This document shows positions 1 through 7,312 of a stretch of 8,591 nucleotides of DNA, piece after piece (positions within the stretch are counted from its first letter, which is position 1; the number at the start of each line of letters is the position of its first letter). This DNA is from Flavobacteriia bacterium (GTDB taxonomy: Bacteria > Bacteroidota > Bacteroidia > Flavobacteriales > Schleiferiaceae), in the NCBI GenBank assembly GCA_949516455.1, contig CATILC010000068.1:1-8591 (forward strand). The letters run 5' to 3'. Position numbers and translations under genes: made by a program. The notes under the pieces were generated by a model. It made no database searches, had not been told where the DNA came from, and saw nothing but the letters and a program-made list of their open reading frames with translations.

Positions 1-1106
1 GAGGGCAGCCCGCGGGTTCCGGATATCAGCTGATAGACGCGTCGCTCTGAAATATTGCCCCATTCAGAAATGGCCAAAGCGAGCTGATCCAGTGCCAGCG
101 CAATGGCCTGTCCATGGAAGTTTCCTCCGCTGAGCACATCCTCGCCCGGGAATATGGTCGGGTTGTCCGTCACCGAATCGATCTCCCGTTCCACCACGCC
201 TTGTACATATTGAAGTGTCTGAAATCCAGCTCCGTGCACCTGTGGGATGCAACGGAAAGAATAAGGGTCCTGTACGTGCTCTTTGGCAGCGTGGAAACTC
301 GGGCTGTCCGACAGGGTGCTCCGGACGCGTTCAGCTACAAAAGCCTGTCCTGGTTGCTTGCGAAGGAACTGAAGGCGCTCATCAAAGGGCTCAAGCCGTG
401 CATCGAAGGCATCAATGGATATGCAGGCGATCAGATCGGCCCAATAGGAAATGCGATACGAACGAAGGAGGGCCAGCGCACCGATCGACGACATGAACTG
501 GGTTCCGTTGAGCAGCGCCAAACCTTCCTTGGACCCGAGGCGAAAGTTCTGATCTCTTTGGGCCGACCACCAGTCGGATGCATCCACAGCCCCGTCGTTC
601 TCTGTCCAAAATTGTCCTTCCCCGATCAGCGGCAATACCAAATGAGCCAGTGGCGCGAGATCCCCTGAGGCGCCGAGTGAACCAAATTCATAGACCACTG
701 GTGCCGCCCCGGAATTGAAAAGCTGCAGCAGGGCTTCGGCTGTTTCGATTCGGATGCCTGAGTAGCCCTTGGACAAAGCATGCAATTTGAACCAGAGCAT
801 CAGCCGGCTGACCTCAGGCGGCATGGCCTCCCCCATTCCCACTGCATGAGAGCGAATGAGGTTCTCCTGCAGCTCTGTCAGTGCATTGGCTTCGATCCGC
901 GTGTCGCAGAGCGAGCCAAATCCCGTGTTCACGCCATACACTGGATGCTCCGCTGTCTCCAGGTGGTTTTCGAGCCATTCCCTGCAGGAACGGATCTTAT
1001 CCCGCGCTTTTGGATCCAACTCCAGAGAGAATGGGTCGTTCAGCATCTGGTCCACATCGCTGAGTCGGATGGGGCGTTCGGGATCGATAAGACCTGGCTT
1101 GCTCAT
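1..1106 (-). CDS. hutH: Histidine ammonia-lyase, C-terminus cut by window edge
   Basis: This enzyme deaminates L-histidine to trans-urocanate and ammonia, the first step of histidine breakdown in the cytoplasm. I translated the minus strand from the ATG at 1106 and found 368 complete codons without a stop, continuing past base 1. The active-site loop YGVNTGFG is at residues 57-64. NLIRSHAVG (82-90) carries the histidine-type Ser-His pair rather than the pattern of tyrosine ammonia-lyases. LGASGDLAPLAH (144-155) holds the Ala146-Ser147-Gly148 triad that cyclises to the MIO electrophile. QDPYSFRCIPQVHGAG (279-294), SVTDNP (311-316), SGGNFHGQ (326-333) and NISERR (351-356) are further family signatures. 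Family members are about 500 residues, so roughly 130 are missing. It lies 27 bases after the glycosyltransferase stop and is probably co-transcribed with it. No hutU, hutI or hutG is in view. A tyrosine or phenylalanine lyase is less likely. Confidence 0.93.
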   Translation of the reverse strand, partial: MSKPGLIDPERPIRLSDVDQMLNDPFSLELDPKARDKIRSCREWLENHLETAEHPVYGVNTGFGSLCDTRIEANALTELQENLIRSHAVGMGEAMPPEVSRLMLWFKLHALSKGYSGIRIETAEALLQLFNSGAAPVVYEFGSLGASGDLAPLAHLVLPLIGEGQFWTENDGAVDASDWWSAQRDQNFRLGSKEGLALLNGTQFMSSIGALALLRSYRISYWADLIACISIDAFDARLEPFDERLQFLRKQPGQAFVAERVRSTLSDSPSFHAAKEHVQDPYSFRCIPQVHGAGFQTLQYVQGVVEREIDSVTDNPTIFPGEDVLSGGNFHGQAIALALDQLALAISEWGNISERRVYQLISGTRGLP

Positions 1107-1133
1107 GCGTAGCAGTTTGAGAAGAAGAGCGGA

Positions 1134-2126
1134 TCACTCATCGAGGTCAAATATATGCCTGCGGACAAGTGCATCGGTCTGATCCGGAAAATCAAATCGC
1201 TCTATGGGCGGGGAATCGATCCACTGTCGGATCTTCTGGGTATCCGACAGATCCGACAATACATGGACCCCGAACGAATCGAGTGCAGCTGCATTGCACA
1301 TTTGCTCATATTGCCCTTTGATCGGTAACACACATACTTTCTTACCCAGGAAAAGTGCCTCGGACGGACCTTCAAAGCCTGCAGACATCAGAACGCCATT
1401 GCATGTTCGAAGGCGCTCCAAAAAGCGATCGTTGTCGATGGGTTGAAAGTGCAGGTTGCCAGAACGGTAAGCACTGGACGTGGACCTTGAGAACACCTCC
1501 CATTGCGTGTTTTGGAATCCCGACAATACACTTTCCAGCTCGGCACTGCCAAATGCAGGAAGGTAGACGCAATAATGGCCCTTGAATTCAGGGCGAAGGC
1601 TGCGCACCTCGGAACGGATCACCGGCGTCTTGATGAACGAATCAAATTGGTCAAAATGGAATCCCAGTGCCCGTGAACAGGGAGCGTACCACTTCAGGAT
1701 GCATTCACCCCACCACATTCGTTTTGCCGGACGCGGCGTGCGATCGGATAAAAATGCCGCTTGGTGGCCCAAGGCGATGGAGGGAACACCGCGTAACCGG
1801 CAGGCCCATGCAGCAGTGAATTCAAAGTCGACCACGACCAGGTCATACGCCTTCACCGGGAGCTTCCAAATGTCTCTGATCAATTGGAGCGGATTGTTCT
1901 TGAGGAATGTTTGCCAATAACTAAGTCCTCCCTTCTGGTTGTATAAAAAGGTCAGTCCCGGGAAGCGAAAACGCACTTTGTGCCCAAGATCCACTTCGCT
2001 CTGGTCAGCACTCAACAAGATGTCGATCTGGCCATATTTCTTTAGGATAGGAATGATCTCGCGGGCTCTCGCCACGTGTCCATTACCCGTTCCCTGTACG
2101 GCGTAGAGAATACGCTTCGTCTTCAT
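1134..2126 (-). CDS. GT-B glycosyltransferase (MurG-like, MJ1255/TIGR00661 type)
   Basis: This is a predicted cytoplasmic or membrane-associated glycosyltransferase of 330 residues with the two-Rossmann GT-B layout. The N-terminal half begins with a beta strand, KRILYAV (4-10), followed by the glycine loop GTGNGHVARA (12-21), the usual acceptor-side motif of MurG and MJ1255-like proteins. YDLVVVDFE (94-102) and the SIALGHQAAF strand (116-125) follow. The C-terminal half has LMSAGFEGPSEALFLGKKV (246-264) and LPIKGQYEQMCNA (267-279), the nucleotide-sugar-binding helix and loop. I place the start at the ATG at 2126 because the first beta strand follows directly. The reading frame also extends to a TTG at 2138, which I consider less likely. 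It overlaps the upstream phosphoesterase gene by 44 bases, which suggests coupling. Donor and acceptor cannot be read from the sequence. A role in envelope glycolipid synthesis is inference from its neighbour. Confidence 0.85.
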   Translation of the reverse strand: MKTKRILYAVQGTGNGHVARAREIIPILKKYGQIDILLSADQSEVDLGHKVRFRFPGLTFLYNQKGGLSYWQTFLKNNPLQLIRDIWKLPVKAYDLVVVDFEFTAAWACRLRGVPSIALGHQAAFLSDRTPRPAKRMWWGECILKWYAPCSRALGFHFDQFDSFIKTPVIRSEVRSLRPEFKGHYCVYLPAFGSAELESVLSGFQNTQWEVFSRSTSSAYRSGNLHFQPIDNDRFLERLRTCNGVLMSAGFEGPSEALFLGKKVCVLPIKGQYEQMCNAAALDSFGVHVLSDLSDTQKIRQWIDSPPIERFDFPDQTDALVRRHIFDLDE

Positions 2127-3000
2127 CGCTGAATTCAAATTCAGTGCGCGTGACCTTCTGGATCAGCTGTTCTAGCCCAATACTGGATGTGGGTTCTGCC
2201 TCTTCTTCTGCAGCATCGATCTCCTTCAGGGATGCCTTTAACTGGGTGTCATCGTCGTATGAATAGATGCTCCATTTTCCGTCCTTCCATTCGAGGCTTG
2301 ATAGATTTTCGATCCAATCACCGGAATTCAGGTAGATCGTCCGTCCCTTTTCATTTTGTACCTCGCGGATCTGAGGCTGATGGATATGACCGCAGAGGAC
2401 GTAGTTGTAGTTCTTTTCAATGGCCAATTCAGCAGCGGTATTCTCGAAATCTGTGATGTATTTGACCGCTTTCTTCACGCCATTCTTGATCTTTTTGGAG
2501 AGTGAATAACGCTCTTTGCCCAGCTTCAGGAGCACCCAATTGGTCAAACTATTGAAGAGGATGAGCAGATCGTAGCCCCAGCCGCCCACCTTCGCGAGCC
2601 ATTTGGCGCTTTGTATCGAACCGTCGAAAATATCTCCATGAAAGATCCAGGCTTTCTCTTCGCCCAAATCCAGGACCAATTTGTCCAAAAGATGAAATTC
2701 ACCAGCGTGGAAGTCCGTAAACCGCCGGAGTGTTTCATCGTGATTTCCCGTGAGATAATACACCTCACATCCTTTGCTGGCCAGGCTGAGAATCTGTTTC
2801 AACACCTTGATGTGGCTCTTTGGGAAATAACTCTTCCTGAATTGCCAAATGTCAATGATGTCTCCGTTGAGCACCAATTGATTGGGTTGGATACTCTTCA
2901 AATAGTGGACGAGTTCCTTGGCTCTGCAACCATAAGTGCCGAGGTGCACATCGGAAATGACCACAACATCCACTGCCCGTATTTCATGTGATTTATGCAT
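2083..3000 (-). CDS. LpxH-like calcineurin-type metallophosphoesterase
   Basis: This is a dinuclear-metal phosphoesterase of 305 residues. The motifs appear in canonical order: ISDVHLG with Asp17 and His19, NGDIID with Asp47, GNHDE with Asn86-His87-Asp88, HGDIFD with His121, and GHIHQP with His205 and His207. LNSGDWIENL (224-233) is typical of the UDP-2,3-diacylglucosamine diphosphatase (LpxH/YbbF) group, which makes lipid X for lipid A. Bacteroidota often carry this longer form beside a more typical LpxH of about 240-250 residues, so its own substrate may differ. Residues 141-166 are hydrophobic and could sit at the membrane surface. The C-terminal 45 residues are acidic (EEEAEP near 265-270), lie outside the enzyme core, and are partly encoded in the overlap with the next gene. 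The ATG at 3000 is well placed, with VVVISDVHLG starting 11 residues in. I leave the symbol empty because lpxH itself may be elsewhere. Confidence 0.85.
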   Translation of the reverse strand: MHKSHEIRAVDVVVISDVHLGTYGCRAKELVHYLKSIQPNQLVLNGDIIDIWQFRKSYFPKSHIKVLKQILSLASKGCEVYYLTGNHDETLRRFTDFHAGEFHLLDKLVLDLGEEKAWIFHGDIFDGSIQSAKWLAKVGGWGYDLLILFNSLTNWVLLKLGKERYSLSKKIKNGVKKAVKYITDFENTAAELAIEKNYNYVLCGHIHQPQIREVQNEKGRTIYLNSGDWIENLSSLEWKDGKWSIYSYDDDTQLKASLKEIDAAEEEAEPTSSIGLEQLIQKVTRTEFEFSDEDEAYSLRRTGNG

Positions 3001-3096
3001 GTCTTAAAAATGCATCAGCACTCTTACCTCATTGTTACGACAACTTGATCGAGACGATCTTTCCAACGCACATATTCACAATTATTCTTCACCCCT
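3001..3096 (-). promoter_or_regulatory. Intergenic gap dapA to phosphoesterase gene, possible promoter
   Basis: This 96-base, relatively A+T-rich gap is the only real break on the minus strand, so it is the natural place for a promoter for the phosphoesterase-glycosyltransferase-hutH group or for termination after dapA. I see no GC-rich hairpin followed by a T run, so no intrinsic terminator can be called. I also see no clean match to the Bacteroidota promoter pattern (TTTG, about 19 bases, TAnnTTTG). Read-through from dapA is therefore possible. There is a 5-bp hairpin, GATCG-TCT-CGATC on the minus strand (3047-3059), and a second copy of ATGCAT just upstream of the start codon (3010-3015). 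Confidence 0.3.
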
Positions 3097-3975
3097 TTAC
3101 AACTGAAGGAGTTCTTTCTGGATCCGAGACTGTAGCTCCGGAGTCGCCGATACCAAAGGCAAACGAACCGCTTTTTCGCAGATCCCGAGGGCGGAAAGCC
3201 CCGCTTTCACTCCTGCCGGATTGCCTTCCTGGAACAGAAGATCAGTGAGTGTGAAAAGTTTGTAATGAATGGATCGGGCTTCTTCCATTTGCCCTGAAAG
3301 AGCCAGACGCATCATTTTGGAAAAGAGCTTGGGCACCAATTGTCCGCTAACGGAGATCACCCCCTTCGCGCCCAGTGCCAGCATTGGATAGGTCAAATTG
3401 TCGTCGCCAGAGAGCAGGCTGAAATGCTCCGGGGCCTCTTTTAGAATTTCCATGACCTGCTGAAGATCTCCTGAGGCTTCCTTGACTGCGATCACCTTCT
3501 CGCTCGAACGCGCCAAATTCAGGCAGGTCTCCGCAGAGATATTGGACGAAGTTCGTCCCGGCACATTGTAGAGTATGACCGGCAGCGGACTGGCCTCAAT
3601 GACCGAGTTAAAGTGCGCCTGAAGGCCACTTTGCGTGGGCTTGTTGTAGTACGGAGCCACACTCAATACCGCGTCATAATCGGCAATGTCCAGCCGTTCA
3701 AGCTGGCCAACGACCGCACGGGTGTTGTTTCCCCCAACACCAATGACCAGCGGCAGTTTTTTTTGATTCTTCTCCTGAATGGTCTGGAGCACCTCCCTGC
3801 GCTCTTCATCGTCCAGTGTGGCAGATTCCGCTGTGGTGCCCATGGCGACCAGAAAATCCACTCCGCCTTCGGTCACATGGTCCAGCAGGGCCTCTAGGGC
3901 TGTGTGGTCCACTGATCCGTTTTGCTTGAACGGCGTGATCAGAGCAACACCGGTTCCGATTATGGTTTGATTCAT
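3097..3975 (-). CDS. dapA: 4-hydroxy-tetrahydrodipicolinate synthase
   Basis: DapA condenses pyruvate with L-aspartate-4-semialdehyde, the first committed step to diaminopimelate (for peptidoglycan) and lysine. The protein is 292 residues, the normal length for this TIM-barrel family. Visible catalytic residues are Lys165 in VIAVKEASGD (Schiff base with pyruvate), Tyr136 and Arg141 in ILYNVPGRTS, Thr47-Thr48 in GTTAES, and Tyr110 in APYYNKP. GDDNLTYPMLALGAKGVISV follows further on. The ATG at 3975 overlaps the upstream stop as ATGA, which decides the start and implies translational coupling. At the positions that bind inhibitory lysine in the E. coli enzyme, His53, His56 and Glu84 are replaced by Asp56, Arg59 and Ala87, so lysine feedback is probably weak or absent (inference). 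The gene contains a run of eight A at 3757-3764 in its coding strand. Confidence 0.96.
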   Translation of the reverse strand: MNQTIIGTGVALITPFKQNGSVDHTALEALLDHVTEGGVDFLVAMGTTAESATLDDEERREVLQTIQEKNQKKLPLVIGVGGNNTRAVVGQLERLDIADYDAVLSVAPYYNKPTQSGLQAHFNSVIEASPLPVILYNVPGRTSSNISAETCLNLARSSEKVIAVKEASGDLQQVMEILKEAPEHFSLLSGDDNLTYPMLALGAKGVISVSGQLVPKLFSKMMRLALSGQMEEARSIHYKLFTLTDLLFQEGNPAGVKAGLSALGICEKAVRLPLVSATPELQSRIQKELLQL

Positions 3976-4508
3976 TTGTTGGGGCTATTGATTTTTTGAA
4001 GGTAGTCGACAAGCGTATCGAATCGATCGGACAAGGCCCGGTCGGGATCGTTCAGGACCATGAAGTCGTTGTGCGCATCGAGCGAATGACCGATGCGAAA
4101 TCTTGCATTCCATTGACTGAACAAAAAGTCTTTTGCCAATGAGCGCTCTGATGTCCAATCGATGAGCAAGTCTGCCGGCGTATCCTTCGAAAGGGTGAGG
4201 AATTGCTTTTTGGGCAGGCCCCAAAAATTCAACTGGGTACTCCCCCACTTTTGCAGGCTGCTCCAGCTATTTTCAAGAGTTTCATTGAATTCAGGATCGT
4301 ACATCAGGATATGGGCCTGCATTCCCATGCCTTCGATGCGCTGCTGTAGATCTATCCACTCGCTCAGTCGCCATGGATCATTTAAAGAAGCAAGGAATTG
4401 AATGGATCTTACGGCATTCCAGCCCTTGTATCCGCCCTCAGCGCGTCTGATCGTTTTGCGCCTGAGGATCCAACGACCTACTTTTTCCCGCAAACCAGCT
4501 GCGATCAC
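3972..4508 (-). CDS. DUF6913-type protein of unknown function, GTG start
   Basis: This conserved hypothetical protein has 178 residues. I recognise it as the small family (DUF6913) that sits between ligA and dapA in many Bacteroidota; no function is established that I know of. It has no signal peptide and no membrane segment. The N-terminus is strongly basic (LREKVGRWILRRKTIRR, 6-22) and likely an amphipathic helix that could bind nucleic acid or membrane. A region of alternating strands and helices follows, including IQFLASL (36-42), AHILMYD (65-71), LNFWGLPKKQF (93-103), DLLIDW (113-118) and the FRIGHS turn (137-142). The start is a GTG (4508) overlapping the ligA stop as GTGA. The end overlaps the dapA start as ATGA. 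The double overlap suggests it is made in fixed ratio with LigA and DapA, but gives no direct clue to function. Confidence 0.8.
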   Translation of the reverse strand: MIAAGLREKVGRWILRRKTIRRAEGGYKGWNAVRSIQFLASLNDPWRLSEWIDLQQRIEGMGMQAHILMYDPEFNETLENSWSSLQKWGSTQLNFWGLPKKQFLTLSKDTPADLLIDWTSERSLAKDFLFSQWNARFRIGHSLDAHNDFMVLNDPDRALSDRFDTLVDYLQKINSPNK

Positions 4509-6514
4509 AGGGCAAGCATTTCCATGAATCCTTGCTCAGAGATGATGGCCACTCCATTGGCCTCTGCTTTCTTTTTCTTGGCGGGTCCCATATCGGATCC
4601 TGCCAAAAGAAAGTCCGTCTTGGACGAGACGGAACTGGCCACACGCCCGCCGTGTTTCTCGATCTCGGCTTTGATCCCGCTGCGGGAGAAGTGTTCAAAA
4701 GAACCGGATACAACGAAGGTCTTTCCGCTCAGTGTGTCGCTCGAGCCCTCGGCCAATCGAACCTCCATTTGCAGGCCGGCGCTCTTCAGATCCTTCACCA
4801 GCTCCTGCTGTGCCGGGTCTTCAAAGAACTGACGCACGCTCTCGGCGATCCGCTCACCTATCTCATCCACAGCGATAAGCTCTTCAAGAGAAGCTTCGGC
4901 CAAACGGTCGATGTGCTTGAAATGTCGGGCCAGTTTCTTGGCGACCGTTTCCCCCACATACCTTATGCCCAAGGCGAACAAAACCCGTTCAAAACCCTGC
5001 TCTCTGGATCGCTGCAGACTCGACAAGAGATTTTCGACGCTCTTTTCTCCTGTCCTGTCCAGAGCCAACAACTCTTCAGCCTGCAAACGGTAGAGGTCTG
5101 CAGACCGCCTGATCATGCCTTTGTCCACGAGCAGATCGACAGTTTCAGGACCCATGTGCTCGATGTCCATGGCTTTGCGGGAAATGAAATGTTCAATGCG
5201 GCCTTTTAGCTGTGCCGGGCAGCCTTGGTCATTCGGGCAATAATGCTGCGCCTCTCCTTCTTTTCTGATCAGAGTTGTGCCGCAGTCCGGGCACCGTTCA
5301 ATGAAATGCACGGCAGAAGCCATCAGCGGCCGCTCCTCCAGCACGACAGCTGTGATCTTGGGGATGATCTCCCCTCCTTTCTCCACGAGTACCTGATCCC
5401 CAATATGAAGTCCCAGCTTGGCGATCTGATCGGCATTGTGCAGGGAAGCCCGCTTGACCACTGTTCCTGCCAGAAGCACGGGTTCGAGCTCTGCCACAGG
5501 CGTGATCGCCCCGGTCCGACCCACCTGATAGCGGACCTCATTCAAGCGTGTGCGCGCCTCCTCCGCCTGGAATTTATAGGCAATGGCCCAACGAGGCGAT
5601 TTGGCCGTTGCACCCAATTCTTCCTGCAAGGCATAGGCATCCACCTTGATGACCACCCCGTCGACTTCAAAGGGAAGGTCATGGCGTTTCATGTCCCAGT
5701 GCGCAATGAAGCGCATGATGTCATCGGCCGTCTCCGCCCGCAATTTCATGTCTTCCGCAGGCACCTTGAATCCCCATTGAGCAGCTGAAGCCAGATTTTC
5801 CCAATGGCTGGAATGGCTGAGCTGTTCACTGAGAACGTAGTACAGAAAGCAGTCCAACGGCCGTTTGGCCACCTCCCTGCTGTCCTGCATTTTAAGTGAG
5901 CCCGAGGCTGAATTGCGCGGATTGGCGAAGGGCTCCAAACCCGCTTGCTGCCGCTCCTCATTCATCTTCAGAAAGCCGTCCTTGGTCATGAAGATCTCAC
6001 CACGCACCTCGAATTCGTCTGGAAAACCCTGTCCGCTCAGCCGAAGGGGCACCGAACCGATGGTCTTCACATTGGCGGAGATCTCGTCGCCCTGCTGCCC
6101 GTCACCTCGTGTCACTGCGCGCTCGAACTGCCCGTTTTTGTAGTGGATGCTGATGGCCGCTCCGTCGTATTTCAGCTCGCAGACAAAGGCGGGAAAATAG
6201 CCGATGCTCTTTTCAGTTCGGTTGAGAAAGTCAGTGAGCTCCTCCTTGGAATAGGTGTTCCCCAAGGAAAGCATGGGTCTTTTGTGCTGGATGGTGGGAA
6301 AGTCCTTGGTGATCTGCCCACCCACCCGCCTGCTGGGCGAGAGGGGATCGTCAAATTGCGGATACTGCGATTCCAGATCGGAGAGGCTGCGCAACAGCTC
6401 ATCGAATTCCCGATCGGAGATGGTCGGGGCATCCAGTTGGTAGTAGCTGTGGTTATGGGCTTCCAACTTTTTTCTAAGCTGCTCTATCCGCACCCTGGCC
6501 TCGTCTGTTGTCAT
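4505..6514 (-). CDS. ligA: NAD-dependent DNA ligase
   Basis: LigA seals 3'-OH/5'-phosphate nicks in replication and repair, using NAD as the AMP donor. The 669-residue protein has all the standard domains. Domain Ia (about 1-70) carries the NMN-binding YYQLDAPTISDREFDEL (24-40). The nucleotidyltransferase domain contains the adenylated Lys115 in CELKYDGAA, then TRGDGQQGDEISANV (135-149), EVRGEIFM (169-176), NPRNSASGSLK (198-208) and VDGVVIKVD (284-292). An OB fold follows (about 320-400), then a zinc finger with Cys408, Cys411, Cys426 and Cys432. A helix-hairpin-helix region spans about 450-585. A C-terminal BRCT domain spans about 594-669, with SGKTFVVSGSFEHFSRSGI and GGRVASSVSSKTDFLLAG. The ATG at 6514 overlaps the prmC stop (ATGA), and the stop overlaps the GTG of the next gene. 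Length and motifs are complete, so it is expected to be the essential replicative ligase. Confidence 0.98.
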   Translation of the reverse strand: MTTDEARVRIEQLRKKLEAHNHSYYQLDAPTISDREFDELLRSLSDLESQYPQFDDPLSPSRRVGGQITKDFPTIQHKRPMLSLGNTYSKEELTDFLNRTEKSIGYFPAFVCELKYDGAAISIHYKNGQFERAVTRGDGQQGDEISANVKTIGSVPLRLSGQGFPDEFEVRGEIFMTKDGFLKMNEERQQAGLEPFANPRNSASGSLKMQDSREVAKRPLDCFLYYVLSEQLSHSSHWENLASAAQWGFKVPAEDMKLRAETADDIMRFIAHWDMKRHDLPFEVDGVVIKVDAYALQEELGATAKSPRWAIAYKFQAEEARTRLNEVRYQVGRTGAITPVAELEPVLLAGTVVKRASLHNADQIAKLGLHIGDQVLVEKGGEIIPKITAVVLEERPLMASAVHFIERCPDCGTTLIRKEGEAQHYCPNDQGCPAQLKGRIEHFISRKAMDIEHMGPETVDLLVDKGMIRRSADLYRLQAEELLALDRTGEKSVENLLSSLQRSREQGFERVLFALGIRYVGETVAKKLARHFKHIDRLAEASLEELIAVDEIGERIAESVRQFFEDPAQQELVKDLKSAGLQMEVRLAEGSSDTLSGKTFVVSGSFEHFSRSGIKAEIEKHGGRVASSVSSKTDFLLAGSDMGPAKKKKAEANGVAIISEQGFMEMLAL

Positions 6515-7308
6515 TTATTCTTTTGAGCAAAAAGGAATCTCTCCTTCCCAGAGAGATCAAAGACAATATCGGAGGAAAAGCCTTCATCTGAGAACAATTT
6601 GCAGACATCTTCTGCACAGGGCGGATGCATTTCCAAAGCGATATTCCCACCTTTTTGAACACCCGATCGGGCGAAGTCCAGCAGGCTGCGATAAAAGAGC
6701 AAAGGATCATCGTCCGGGACAAAGAGTGCCAGGTGGGGTTCGTGTTGCAAAACATGCGGAGCCATTTCCTCGGACTCCTTTTGGGGCACGTAAGGGGGAT
6801 TGGACAGGATCAGGTCGCAGACCGGTAATCCGGACCAATTCGATGCATCCAGAAAATCCATGGATGAGAAGGCTACTTTGCATCCGTTCGCCTCGGCATT
6901 TCTGCGTGCATAGCCCAAAGCCTTTTCGGAAAGGTCGACCGCTGTCACCTCGGATTCCGGACGCTTCTTTTTCCATCCCAGTGCCAAAATTCCAGAACCG
7001 GTACCCACGTCCAACACGGTCTGGGCACGACCGATCCGCTCAAGGGCCAGCTGAAGAAGCTCCTCGGTTTCGGGACGTGGAATGAGGACTTCGGGACCCA
7101 CATGAATGTCCATCCCAAAGAATGAGACCTTCCCCAGTACATACTGCACAGGCGTTCCACTGGCGATCAATTCCAATGCCGACAGGAGCCGTTTTTCCTG
7201 ATCGTTCTGCAGCGCGCGATCCGGATGGAGCAGAATGTCTTTTCGATCCACTTCGGCAAAGGCTTCCAACAGCATCCGACTGACCTCCGTGACTTCTCTT
7301 GGCTGCAT
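6511..7308 (-). CDS. prmC: Peptide chain release factor N5-glutamine methyltransferase
   Basis: PrmC (HemK) methylates the glutamine of the GGQ motif in release factors RF1 and RF2 using S-adenosylmethionine, which improves translation termination. The 265-residue protein has an N-terminal helical substrate-binding domain (1-75), then GPEVLIPRPETEELL (71-85). The SAM-binding motif I is LDVGTGSGILAL (99-110), with the acidic residue of motif II at Asp125. The catalytic NPPYVP motif is at 170-175, where it contacts the target glutamine. The frame stays open far upstream to 7797, but that part is antisense to ribD. I choose the ATG at 7308 because homologous sequence begins there and a GGAGGG ribosome-binding site lies 4 bases upstream. 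It is the first gene of the four-gene overlapping chain, and its promoter must lie in the 90 bases shared with ribD. Confidence 0.95.
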   Translation of the reverse strand: MQPREVTEVSRMLLEAFAEVDRKDILLHPDRALQNDQEKRLLSALELIASGTPVQYVLGKVSFFGMDIHVGPEVLIPRPETEELLQLALERIGRAQTVLDVGTGSGILALGWKKKRPESEVTAVDLSEKALGYARRNAEANGCKVAFSSMDFLDASNWSGLPVCDLILSNPPYVPQKESEEMAPHVLQHEPHLALFVPDDDPLLFYRSLLDFARSGVQKGGNIALEMHPPCAEDVCKLFSDEGFSSDIVFDLSGKERFLFAQKNK

Positions 7309-7312
7309 GATA

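Noticed and set aside
114..668. 184-codon plus-strand open frame
   Set aside because: It is antisense to the intact hutH frame and has no recognisable protein features.
2127..2138. TTG start for the glycosyltransferase
   Set aside because: It would add four residues before the conserved first beta strand; the ATG at 2126 is simpler. It cannot be excluded.
3047..3059. GATCG-TCT-CGATC hairpin as a terminator after dapA
   Set aside because: The stem is only 5 bp and is not followed by a T run on the minus strand, so it does not meet the pattern of an intrinsic terminator.
4532..6526. Long plus-strand open frames of 187-225 codons opposite ligA
   Set aside because: They lie wholly antisense to a complete, motif-rich ligA, show no recognisable domains and reflect codon bias of the opposite strand.
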